Assembly (NCBI RefSeq): GCF_002860365.1
Contig: NZ_NMWT01000001.1
Location: forward strand, 150,568 to 200,919
Direction: 5' to 3'
From: Bifidobacterium parmae
GTDB lineage: Bacteria; Actinomycetota; Actinomycetes; Actinomycetales; Bifidobacteriaceae
Length of the DNA: 50,352 nucleotides
The position numbers were made by a program, and so were the translations under genes. Positions 8,071 to 15,673 of the stretch are shown one piece after another. Under the pieces are notes generated by a model. That model was not told the DNA's origin, did no database searches, and saw nothing but the letters and a program-made list of their open reading frames with translations. Within the stretch, counting starts at the first letter, position 1. Every line of letters begins with the position of its first letter.

Positions 8071-9293
8071 TGGTCCTGCTCACCGTACTCGATATCCTGC
8101 TCGTCATCGTCGGCGGCGCCGGCATGATCTACCAGGGGGCGTGCATCGTCATCTCCCTGTTCTCCAAGCCGGTCCGCTTCCCGGACGCGCCGATGGACAA
8201 GCGCTACGCGGTGCTCATCTCCGCGCGCAACGAGTCGAAGGTCATCGGCAACCTCATCGACTGCATCCACGCGCAGACGTACCCGAGGGAGCTCATCGAC
8301 ATCTGGCTCGTCGCCGACAACTGCACCGACGACACGGCCGACGTGGTGCGCGCGATGGGATGCCACGTGGTCGAACGCCACAACGACAAGCTCATCGGCA
8401 AGGGCTACGCCCTGACCTACCTGCTCGACCATATGGTCGACGAGGGGCTCGCCGACACCTACGACGCGTACTTCGTGTTCGACGCGGACAACAAGCTCGA
8501 CAAGCACTACTTCGAGGAGATGAACAAGGCGTTCCAGTCGGGCTTCCGCATCCTCACCTCCTACCGCAACTCGGTGAACCTCAACGACAACTGGGTCTCC
8601 TCCGGCTCCGCGCTGTGGTTCATCCGCGAATCGCGCTTCCTCAACAACTCGCGCATGCTGTTCGGCTCCAGCTGCCACGTGGGCGGCACCGGATTCATGT
8701 TCTCCAAGGAGGTCATGAAGCGCAACAAGGGCTGGAAGTTCCACCTGCTCACCGAGGACCTCGAATTCACGATGGACTCGGTGCTGCACGGCGACCGCGT
8801 CGGCTACTGCGGCAGCGCCGTCCTCTACGACGAGCAGCCGGTCACGTTCGCGCAGAGCTGGCGCCAGCGCCTGCGCTGGAGCAAGGGCTTCCTGCAGGTG
8901 TTCCGGTACTACGGCCCGTCGCTGATCCGCCGCGCCGTGCGCGAACGCGACTTCTCCGCCGTCGACTTCACGCTGCTGCTGTGCCCGTTCACCGTGCTCG
9001 GCGTGGTCCGCATGATCCTCGGCGCGCTGTTCGCCGCGTTCGGATTCGTCTCCTGGTCGAGCCAGCTGGGCGCGCTCGCCGGCTGGACGAACGGCATCGT
9101 CCTGTCCGTGCTCGGCATGATGGCGCTCGCCGGACTGACGATCGTGGCGGAGCGCGGCCAGATCGGCGCGACCAACAAGGAGCTGTTCGCCTATGTGCTC
9201 GCGTTCCCGATCTACATGCTCTCCTACGTCCCCATCTCCTTCCAGGCCATCTTCTCCAAAGCCCAATGGAAACCGATCCAACATAAAGGCTGA
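8070..9293 (+). CDS. Membrane family 2 glycosyltransferase with QxxRW motif
   Basis: The product has 407 residues. An N-terminal TM (about residues 2-30) is followed by GT2 motifs AVLISARNESKVIGNLI, LVADNCTDDTADVV and FVFDADNKLD. LTEDLEF and QRLRWSKG complete the D, DxD, ED, QxxRW pattern of processive, cellulose synthase/hyaluronan synthase-like enzymes. Two or three C-terminal TM segments follow. No PilZ domain is visible. It probably polymerises or transfers an envelope polysaccharide unit; the sugar is unknown. I place the start at ATG 8070, overlapping the previous stop by one base, with GAGG about 8 nt upstream. An in-frame GTG lies at 8061. It is co-transcribed with the AI-2E permease. 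Confidence 0.87.
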   Translation: MVLLTVLDILLVIVGGAGMIYQGACIVISLFSKPVRFPDAPMDKRYAVLISARNESKVIGNLIDCIHAQTYPRELIDIWLVADNCTDDTADVVRAMGCHVVERHNDKLIGKGYALTYLLDHMVDEGLADTYDAYFVFDADNKLDKHYFEEMNKAFQSGFRILTSYRNSVNLNDNWVSSGSALWFIRESRFLNNSRMLFGSSCHVGGTGFMFSKEVMKRNKGWKFHLLTEDLEFTMDSVLHGDRVGYCGSAVLYDEQPVTFAQSWRQRLRWSKGFLQVFRYYGPSLIRRAVRERDFSAVDFTLLLCPFTVLGVVRMILGALFAAFGFVSWSSQLGALAGWTNGIVLSVLGMMALAGLTIVAERGQIGATNKELFAYVLAFPIYMLSYVPISFQAIFSKAQWKPIQHKG

Positions 9294-9324
9294 TACCGTC
9301 CCGTCTATGGCGGGGCTGCGTCTT

Positions 9325-9458
9325 CCTCCCGCCGGCGGGAGGTGCTGGCGGCGGCTCATGTTTCCTCCCGCCGGCGGGAGGTGGCGCGTAGCGCCGGAGG
9401 GTGGTCGTCGGGTGCGTCCGTCGTGACCACCCCCAGTCGGCTTCGCCGACAGCCCCCG
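9325..9458. repeat. GC-rich intergenic repeats (two forward, one reverse)
   Basis: A first copy of the stem CCTCCCGCCGGCGGGAGG is at 9325-9342. A full forward unit (the same stem, GGCGCGTAGCGCC, GGAGGGTGGTC) is at about 9364-9406. A facing reverse unit (GACCACCCCCAGTCGG, CTTCGCCGACAGCCCCC) is at 9425-9457. The order and design match the other dispersed elements in the window. Confidence 0.85.
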
Positions 9459-9491
9459 ATGCTATGTGCGACGTGCGCGTTGCGCACTGCT

Positions 9492-9518
9492 ATGGGACAG
9501 TCCACCGGACTGTCCCAT
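9492..9518. terminator. Perfect 12-bp stem, 3-nt loop palindrome
   Basis: ATGGGACAGTCC at 9492-9503 pairs perfectly with GGACTGTCCCAT at 9507-9518 around ACC. It lies between the glycosyltransferase and dacB. No T-tract follows, so it may be a terminator helped by the hairpin alone, or an operator upstream of dacB. Confidence 0.5.
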
Positions 9519-9579
9519 CCGGCGGGGGCGATGATGAGTCCGGCCGTAGACCGGTCCGTAATTGCTATAAAGGTGAGAT

Positions 9580-11019
9580 ATGAACGAAACCCAGTCCACC
9601 GTCGTCCGCACGTCCCGTCGCGTCGCCGTGTGCGCGACGTCGGTCGCGCTCACGCTCGCCGCGTGCGTCGGCTACACGGCCGCCGACGTGGCCGACGTCG
9701 CGCCCGGCCTGCTCACCCTCGCGCCCGTCGAGACGCGCACCTACCCCGATCCGGCGTCGACCGTCGCCGCCGGCACGGTCGCGGGCGACGCCGACGCGGG
9801 CAAGGCGATCGACAAGTCGCAGGCGGAGGCGCTCATCAACACGCTCGGCGCGGCGGAGGGCGTCGGCGACAACTATTCCGTCGTCATCGCCGACGCGAAG
9901 GGCGACGTCATCGCCGAACACGAGGCGTCGACGCCCCGCCAGCCGGCGTCGACGACGAAGACGCTCACCGCGTTCGCCGCCGCGAGCACGCTGGAGATGG
10001 GCTCGACGCTCGACACCACGACCTACCTCACCCACGCGTCCGACGCACCCACCGTCGTGCTCAAGGGCGGCGGCGACATGCTGCTCGGCGCGGGGGAGAG
10101 CGACGCGAGCCACGTCAACGGCCGCGCCGGTCTCGCGACGCTCGCGCGCGAGACCGCCGACGCGTTGAAGGCGAAGGGCGTCACGTCGGTCGCGCTCGCC
10201 GCCGACGACACGCTGTTCGGCGACGACCGCACGCCCGCCGGCATCGAGGAGAACAACGACGAGAACCGCTACTACACGCCGATCTCGTCGATGGCGATCG
10301 ACGGCGGCCGCGACTGGAGCGGTCTCAACGCGGAGGATCCGGACGATTTCGAGGAGTATCCGATGCTCTCCCAGAACACGGCGGCCGACGTGGCCGCCAC
10401 GTTCAAGACGCTGCTCGCCGCGCAGGGCATCCAGGTCTCCGATTCGACCGACACGTCCGGCGCGACCGCCGACGCGCGCCTCGCCAAGGTGAGCTCCGCC
10501 CCGCTCAACGAGGTCATGGCGTTCATGATGCGCCACTCCGACAACACGCTCGCCGAACTGTTCGGCCGTCTCACCGCGCTGAAGCTCGGCACCGGCAATT
10601 CGATCGACGGCGACGTCAAGGCCGTCGCCAAGGTGCTCGCCGACCACGGCGTGAGCACCGACGGCCTCACCATGACCAGCTGCTCCGGCCTCGCCCCCGG
10701 CACGACGCTCACCGTGACGACCCTCGCCCAGGTGCAGTCGAAGTACGTCGACCCGGACGGCGGCGCGGCGGCCGCGTCCGAAGGCATGGCGCTGCCCGGA
10801 CTCGTCGGCACGGTGAAGAACCGCGTGGGCGACGACGCGGCGCGCGGCCTGCTGCGCGTGAAGACCGGCGCGCTCGGCGACGTGCGCGCGCTCGCCGGCA
10901 ACGCGTCGCGCACGGGCGGCGGCGTGGTCACGTTCGCCGCGATCGTCAACGATCCGGAGAACGGCGCGCTGGCGAACCGGGCGCTCGACGCGTTCGCCGC
11001 CTCCCTGACGAAACTCTGA
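9580..11019 (+). CDS. dacB: D-alanyl-D-alanine carboxypeptidase/endopeptidase, PBP4 type (S13)
   Basis: The 479-residue product starts with a basic stretch and a hydrophobic segment (about residues 15-38, VAVCATSVALTLAACVGYTA) that acts as signal or anchor. The penicillin-binding triad is clear: SxxK in QPASTTKTLTAFA, SxN in HSDNTLAELFGRL, and KTG in VKTGALGDVRALAG. The large insert between SxxK and SxN (VLKGGGDMLL to NRYYTPISSMAIDGG) is typical of the PBP4/DacB class. It trims or hydrolyses cross-links in peptidoglycan outside the membrane. AAGGTGAG lies just upstream of the ATG. It precedes hpt and ftsH, as commonly seen in actinobacteria. Confidence 0.92.
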   Translation: MNETQSTVVRTSRRVAVCATSVALTLAACVGYTAADVADVAPGLLTLAPVETRTYPDPASTVAAGTVAGDADAGKAIDKSQAEALINTLGAAEGVGDNYSVVIADAKGDVIAEHEASTPRQPASTTKTLTAFAAASTLEMGSTLDTTTYLTHASDAPTVVLKGGGDMLLGAGESDASHVNGRAGLATLARETADALKAKGVTSVALAADDTLFGDDRTPAGIEENNDENRYYTPISSMAIDGGRDWSGLNAEDPDDFEEYPMLSQNTAADVAATFKTLLAAQGIQVSDSTDTSGATADARLAKVSSAPLNEVMAFMMRHSDNTLAELFGRLTALKLGTGNSIDGDVKAVAKVLADHGVSTDGLTMTSCSGLAPGTTLTVTTLAQVQSKYVDPDGGAAAASEGMALPGLVGTVKNRVGDDAARGLLRVKTGALGDVRALAGNASRTGGGVVTFAAIVNDPENGALANRALDAFAASLTKL

Positions 11020-11074
11020 ATTCTCCCAGTTTCCGCCAAGAAACACGTCATTCGCGTGTGCCAAGATGGGGTGC

Positions 11075-11638
11075 ATGCGAATCGCTGACGTACAAGACGA
11101 CATCGACCACGAGCTGGTCAGTGCAGAGAAGATCCACGCCATCATCGATCACGCCGCCGCGCAGGCGAGCGAGGACTACCGGGGGAAGGACCCGCTGCTC
11201 GTCGCCGTGCTCAAGGGCGCGGTGAACACGTTGGCCGCGTTCTCGCAGGCGCTGTCCATCCCCTGCCAGATCGACTTCATGAGCCTGTCCAGCTACGGAT
11301 CGGGCACCGTTTCCAGCGGAACCGTGACGATCCGTCAGGATCTGTCGACCGATGTTCGCGGTCGGCACATTCTCATCGTGGAGGATATCGTTGATTCAGG
11401 CCGTACGCTGGCTTGGCTGGTCGAGGAGCTGAAGCGGCGCGGGGCCGCCTCGGTGGAGATCTTCGCCCTGCTGGAGAAGCCCGCCCGCCGCGAAGTGGAC
11501 GTGGACGTGAAGTACAAGGGGCTGGAGATCCCGGACGAGTTCGTCGTCGGCTTCGGTCTCGACTACGACGAGCGGTACCGCAACCTCGACTCGATCGCCG
11601 TGCTCAAGCCGGCAGTGTATCAAGGAGAACAGGCATGA
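11075..11638 (+). CDS. hpt: Hypoxanthine phosphoribosyltransferase
   Basis: The 187-residue product carries the PRPP-binding motif HILIVEDIVDSGRTL and the N-terminal LLVAVLKGAVNTLAAFSQAL. PDEFVVGFGLDYDERYRNL is the C-terminal purine-binding part of HPRT. It converts hypoxanthine or guanine plus PRPP to IMP or GMP in the cytoplasm. I choose ATG 11075; an in-frame ATG at 11066 would add MGC and cannot be excluded. The stop overlaps the ftsH start by 4 nt (ATGA). The gap from dacB is only 55 bp; tilS, often found just before hpt in this cluster, is absent here. Confidence 0.92.
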   Translation: MRIADVQDDIDHELVSAEKIHAIIDHAAAQASEDYRGKDPLLVAVLKGAVNTLAAFSQALSIPCQIDFMSLSSYGSGTVSSGTVTIRQDLSTDVRGRHILIVEDIVDSGRTLAWLVEELKRRGAASVEIFALLEKPARREVDVDVKYKGLEIPDEFVVGFGLDYDERYRNLDSIAVLKPAVYQGEQA

Positions 11639-13746
11639 CTTTCCCCCAGGGGCCCGGGCAGCCGAACAACGGCGGCAACGGCAACCCGTTCAACAATCCG
11701 TTCCGCCGTGGGAACGACAACGGCAACAACGGCAATAACGGGAACAAGGGCGGCAAGGGCGACAAGCCGAACCGCAACGGCGGCGACAAGCCGTTCTGGC
11801 AGTCCCCGTGGCTGTGGGGCGCCGTCGTCGTGGTGCTCATCGCGATGATGTTCCAGATGTTCGCCGGCACCGGCGCGCAGACCATCGACACCAAGGACGG
11901 CCTGCGGCTGCTCGACAACGGCCAGGTGACCTACGCGAAGATCGTCGACAACAAGCAGAAGGTCACGCTCGAGCTCAAGAGCGACTACAACAAGCAGGAC
12001 CCGGACACCGGCAAGAACCACAACTACGGCGACAAGGTCCAGTTCTACTACACGTTCGCCCAGGGGCAGGATATCCTCAAGGCCGTCCAGAAGGCCGACC
12101 CGTCGAAGGGCTGGAGCGCGGACATCGAGCAGACCAGCATGATGAGCTACCTCATCACCTCGATCCTGCCGTTCATCATCTTCTTCGCGCTGTTCTGGTG
12201 GCTGATGAGCCGCATGGGCGGCGCCGGCGGCATGCTCGGCATGGGCGGCAAGAAGAACAACGGCAAGCTGCTCGAAGGCCAGACCCCGACCACGAAGTTC
12301 TCCGACGTGGCCGGCGAGGACGAGGCGCTCGCCGAGGTCGAGGAGATCAAGGACTTCCTCAAGGACCCGTCCAAGTACAAGGCGCTCGGCGCCCGCATCC
12401 CGCGCGGCGTGCTCCTGTACGGCCCTCCCGGCACCGGCAAGACGCTGCTCGCGCGCGCCATCGCCGGCGAGGCGGGCGTGCCGTTCTACGCGATGGCCGG
12501 CTCCGACTTCGTCGAGATGTTCGTCGGCCTCGGCGCCTCCCGCGTGCGCGACCTGTTCGACGAGGCGAAGAAGAACGCCCCGGCGATCATCTTCATCGAC
12601 GAGATTGACGCCGTCGGCCGCAAGCGCGGCTCCGGCATGTCCGGCGGGCACGACGAGCGCGAGCAGACGCTCAACCAGCTGCTCGTCGAGATGGACGGCT
12701 TCGACAACGACACGAACCTCATCATCATCGCCGCGACGAACCGTCCCGACGTGCTCGACCCGGCCCTGCTGCGCCCGGGCCGCTTCGACCGCCAGGTGGG
12801 CGTCGCCGCGCCGGACCTCGAAGGCCGCGAGGCGATCCTCAAGGTGCATGCGAAGGGCAAGCCGTTCGTCCCGGACGTCGACCTGCACATGGTGGCCGTG
12901 CGCACGCCGGGCTTCACCGGCGCCGACCTGGCCAACGTGCTCAACGAGGCGGCCCTGCTGTGTGCCCGCGCCGGCGCCCAGCTCATCGACAACCGCGCCA
13001 TCGACGAGGCCATCGACCGCGTCCAGGCCGGTCCGAAGCGCAAGTCGAAGGGCATGGCGCTCGACGAGCTGCGCAACACCGCCTACCATGAGGGCGGCCA
13101 CGCGCTCGTCGCCGCCGCGCTGCACAACACGGACCCGGTCACCAAGGTGACGATCCTGCCGCGAGGCCGCGCGCTCGGCTACACCGCCGTCATGCCGACC
13201 TCCGACCGCTACTCGCAGTCGCGCAACCAGCTGCTCGACCAGATGGCGTACGCGATGGGCGGGCGCACCGCCGAGGAGGTCGTCTTCCACGATCCGACCA
13301 CCGGCGCCTCCAACGACATCGAGAAGGCGACGAACATCGCCCGCACGATGATCACCCAGTACGGCTTCTCCGCGAAGCTCGGCGCGATCAAGTGGGCCGA
13401 CGACGAGGACCAGAGCGGCGATCTGGGCGCGCTCGCCCCGCGCAACTACTCGGACCGCACCGCCGAGGTCATCGACGAGGAGGTGCTCAAGCTCGTCGAG
13501 ACCGCGCACACCGAGGCGTGGAACATCATCAACGAGAACCGTGACATCCTCGACGAGCTCGTGCGCCAGCTGCTCGTCAAGGAGACGCTGAACGAGAAGG
13601 AGTTGGCCGCGATCTTCGCGCCGATCCGCAAGGCGCCGGTCCGCCCCGTATGGCTGTCCGACGAGCGTCGCCCCGACTCCGACCTGCCGCCCGTCGAGAT
13701 CCCCGAATCGCTCAAGCGTTCGGTCGGCATGAAACCAGGGGAGTGA
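11635..13746 (+). CDS. ftsH: ATP-dependent zinc metalloprotease FtsH
   Basis: The product has 703 residues. A Gly/Asn-rich N-terminal tail of about 50 residues comes first, then TM1 (about 57-78), an extracytoplasmic loop, TM2 (about 170-192), and the AAA+ ATPase. The ATPase has Walker A GPPGTGKT (263-270), Walker [12 protein letters not shown] and the second region of homology [17 protein letters not shown]. The M41 peptidase follows with zinc motif HEGGH (485-489) and a third ligand region in [12 protein letters not shown]. FtsH degrades membrane and selected soluble proteins as a hexamer. The usual zinc motif is HEAGH; the Ala-to-Gly change keeps HExxH. CAAGGAGAACAGGC precedes the ATG at 11635; the frame is open upstream only inside hpt. 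Confidence 0.96.
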   Translation: MTFPQGPGQPNNGGNGNPFNNPFRRGNDNGNNGNNGNKGGKGDKPNRNGGDKPFWQSPWLWGAVVVVLIAMMFQMFAGTGAQTIDTKDGLRLLDNGQVTYAKIVDNKQKVTLELKSDYNKQDPDTGKNHNYGDKVQFYYTFAQGQDILKAVQKADPSKGWSADIEQTSMMSYLITSILPFIIFFALFWWLMSRMGGAGGMLGMGGKKNNGKLLEGQTPTTKFSDVAGEDEALAEVEEIKDFLKDPSKYKALGARIPRGVLLYGPPGTGKTLLARAIAGEAGVPFYAMAGSDFVEMFVGLGASRVRDLFDEAKKNAPAIIFIDEIDAVGRKRGSGMSGGHDEREQTLNQLLVEMDGFDNDTNLIIIAATNRPDVLDPALLRPGRFDRQVGVAAPDLEGREAILKVHAKGKPFVPDVDLHMVAVRTPGFTGADLANVLNEAALLCARAGAQLIDNRAIDEAIDRVQAGPKRKSKGMALDELRNTAYHEGGHALVAAALHNTDPVTKVTILPRGRALGYTAVMPTSDRYSQSRNQLLDQMAYAMGGRTAEEVVFHDPTTGASNDIEKATNIARTMITQYGFSAKLGAIKWADDEDQSGDLGALAPRNYSDRTAEVIDEEVLKLVETAHTEAWNIINENRDILDELVRQLLVKETLNEKELAAIFAPIRKAPVRPVWLSDERRPDSDLPPVEIPESLKRSVGMKPGE

Positions 13747-13749
13747 CCG

Positions 13750-14574
13750 ATGGCACGACACGCGCAGAACATCTCCCTGCCGGACTCGCCGTCGCTGGTC
13801 CGCGAGAACGCCGACGCGAGGAACGCCGGCGACGTCTCCCGCAAGCCGGGCATGGTGCAGTCCCGTCCGCACCATGCCGGCCACGGCGGTCCCGGCGCCC
13901 CCGCGCAGGCGCAATCCCGCGCCGCGCAGGACGGTTCCGCCCTGCAGGTCTCGCTGCCGCAGTCGCCGCGTGACCACGTCGCCGCCGGCCAGACGCGCGG
14001 CGGCGACCGTCCCGCCTACGACGAGGAGGGCGTGCGCAAGGCCGTGCGCCTGTTCCTCCAGGCAATCGGCGAGGACCCCGACCGCGAAGGCCTCGTCGAG
14101 ACGCCGGACCGCATCGCCCGCGCCGGCCGCGAACTGTTCGCCGGACTCTCCGCCTCGCCCGAACAGGTGCTTGAGAAGCATTTCGACGTGGACACCGACG
14201 AGCTCGTGCTCGTCAAGAACATCGAACTGTATTCGGTGTGCGAGCATCACCTGCTGCCGTTCCACGGCGTCGCCCACGTCGGGTACATCCCCGCCAAGGA
14301 CGGGGTCATGGGGCTGAGCAAGCTCGCCCGGCTCGTCGAAGTGTACGCGCGCCGGCCGCAGGTGCAGGAGCGCCTCACCCAGCAGATCGCCGACGCGCTC
14401 GTCGAGTACGCGGGCGCGCGCGGCGTGATCGTCGTCACCGAATGCGAGCACCTGTGCATGTCGATGCGCGGCGTGAAGAAGTCCGAGGCGCGCACGGTCA
14501 CGTCCGCGGTGCGGGGATTGCTGCGCAACCCCGCCACCCGCGCCGAGGCCATGAGCCTCATCATGAGCCGCTAG
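13750..14574 (+). CDS. folE: GTP cyclohydrolase I with long N-terminal extension
   Basis: Residues from about 88 on form a full GTP cyclohydrolase I. Zinc ligands lie in [10 protein letters not shown] (Cys164) and in [30 protein letters not shown] and the C-terminal [21 protein letters not shown] also match. It makes dihydroneopterin triphosphate from GTP, the first step of folate synthesis. The first 85 or so residues are Gln/Ala/Gly/His-rich and look disordered, making 274 residues against a usual 190-220. The start at 13750 is supported by GGGGAGTGACCG overlapping the ftsH stop, 3 nt away; I see no better internal start. folP follows after a repeat block. Confidence 0.93.
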   Translation: MARHAQNISLPDSPSLVRENADARNAGDVSRKPGMVQSRPHHAGHGGPGAPAQAQSRAAQDGSALQVSLPQSPRDHVAAGQTRGGDRPAYDEEGVRKAVRLFLQAIGEDPDREGLVETPDRIARAGRELFAGLSASPEQVLEKHFDVDTDELVLVKNIELYSVCEHHLLPFHGVAHVGYIPAKDGVMGLSKLARLVEVYARRPQVQERLTQQIADALVEYAGARGVIVVTECEHLCMSMRGVKKSEARTVTSAVRGLLRNPATRAEAMSLIMSR

Positions 14575-14596
14575 GCGGGCTTGGGGGTTGCGGTAC

Positions 14597-14776
14597 ACCC
14601 CCTCAGTCGGCTTGCGGCCGCCAGCTCCCCCTCAAGGGGGAGCAGAAAAAGGACCGTTCCGCTTCCCCTTGAGGGGGGCAGAAAAGGACTGTTCCGCTTC
14701 CCCTCAGGGGAGCGGAACGTTATGTATTGCTCCCCCTTTGAGGGGGAGCTGTCCCGCGGGGCGGGACTGAGGGGGA
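14597..14776. repeat. Compound repeat block between folE and folP
   Basis: A reverse unit (CACCCCCTCAGTCGG...CTCCCCCTCAAGGGGGAGC) comes first, then two partial copies of AAAGGACYGTTCCGCTTCCCC. A forward unit follows (GCTCCCCCTTTGAGGGGGAGC, TGTCCCGCGGGGCGGGAC, TGAGGGGGAT). The arrangement is back to back rather than facing. The GAGGGGG at the end of the forward unit lies 9 nt before the folP ATG and appears to be its ribosome binding site. Confidence 0.85.
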
Positions 14777-14784
14777 TAATCGCG

Positions 14785-15657
14785 ATGACCATCGATCTCA
14801 AAGCATTGCACGACGCCGGACACACGCTCGTCATGGGCGTGCTCAACATCACCGAGGACTCGTTCTCCGACGGCGGACTCTGGCTCGACCCGCGCGCCGC
14901 GGCCGACCACGGCCGCGCGATGATGGCCGCCGGCGCGGACATCATCGACATCGGCGCCGAATCGACGCGCCCCGGCGCCAAGCGCGTCAGCGAGGAGGAC
15001 GAGCTCACGCGCATCACCGGCGCGGTCGAGGCGCTCATCCCCGCCGGCGCGACATTGTCCATCGACACGACGCGCGCCTCGGTCGCCGCGGCGGCGCTCG
15101 ACGGCGGCGCGCAGATCATCAACGACGTGTCCGGCGGCACGCTCGATACGGAACTGCCGCACGTCGTCGCCGACCACGACTGTCTGTACATCGTGCAGCA
15201 TTGGCGCGGCTGGCTCGCCGGCTCCAAGACCGGTGCCCCCGACGCCGACACCTCGCACTACGAGCACGGCGTACTGCAGGACGTGCACGACGAGCTCATG
15301 CGCCAGGTCGACGCGGTGCTCGCCGCCGGCGTCGCCCCCGAACGCATCATCATCGACCCGGGCCTCGGATTCTCCAAGCCCGGCATCGCGCACAACCTGC
15401 CGCTGCTCGCCGGACTCGACCGGTTCCGCGCGACCGGCTACCCGGTGCTCATCGGGCAGTCGCGCAAACGCTTCGTCACCGCGATCCTCGACAAGGCGGG
15501 ATTCACGGACATCACGATGGACGCGCGCGACGACGCCACCGCCGCGTTCAGCGCCCTGTGCGCGGAGCACGGCGCGTGGGCGGTGCGCGTCCATGACGTC
15601 GCACGCAGCCGCGCCGCCGTCGCCGTCGGCAATACGTGGCGCGAATACGCGAACTGA
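14785..15657 (+). CDS. folP: Dihydropteroate synthase
   Basis: The 290-residue TIM-barrel product contains the DHPS signatures VMGVLNITEDSFSDGG and ADIIDIGAESTRPGAK. It also has LSIDTTRASVAAAAL, IINDVSGG, IIIDPGLGFSK and the C-terminal WAVRVHDVA. It condenses 6-hydroxymethyl-dihydropterin diphosphate with p-aminobenzoate and is the sulfonamide target. The start at ATG 14785 follows GAGGGGGATAATCGCG. The frame continues upstream through repeat DNA, which I exclude because homology begins at TLVMGVLN. folBK follows 16 nt downstream, consistent with one operon. Confidence 0.94.
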   Translation: MTIDLKALHDAGHTLVMGVLNITEDSFSDGGLWLDPRAAADHGRAMMAAGADIIDIGAESTRPGAKRVSEEDELTRITGAVEALIPAGATLSIDTTRASVAAAALDGGAQIINDVSGGTLDTELPHVVADHDCLYIVQHWRGWLAGSKTGAPDADTSHYEHGVLQDVHDELMRQVDAVLAAGVAPERIIIDPGLGFSKPGIAHNLPLLAGLDRFRATGYPVLIGQSRKRFVTAILDKAGFTDITMDARDDATAAFSALCAEHGAWAVRVHDVARSRAAVAVGNTWREYAN

Positions 15658-15673
15658 CCGTAAAGGAACGGAC

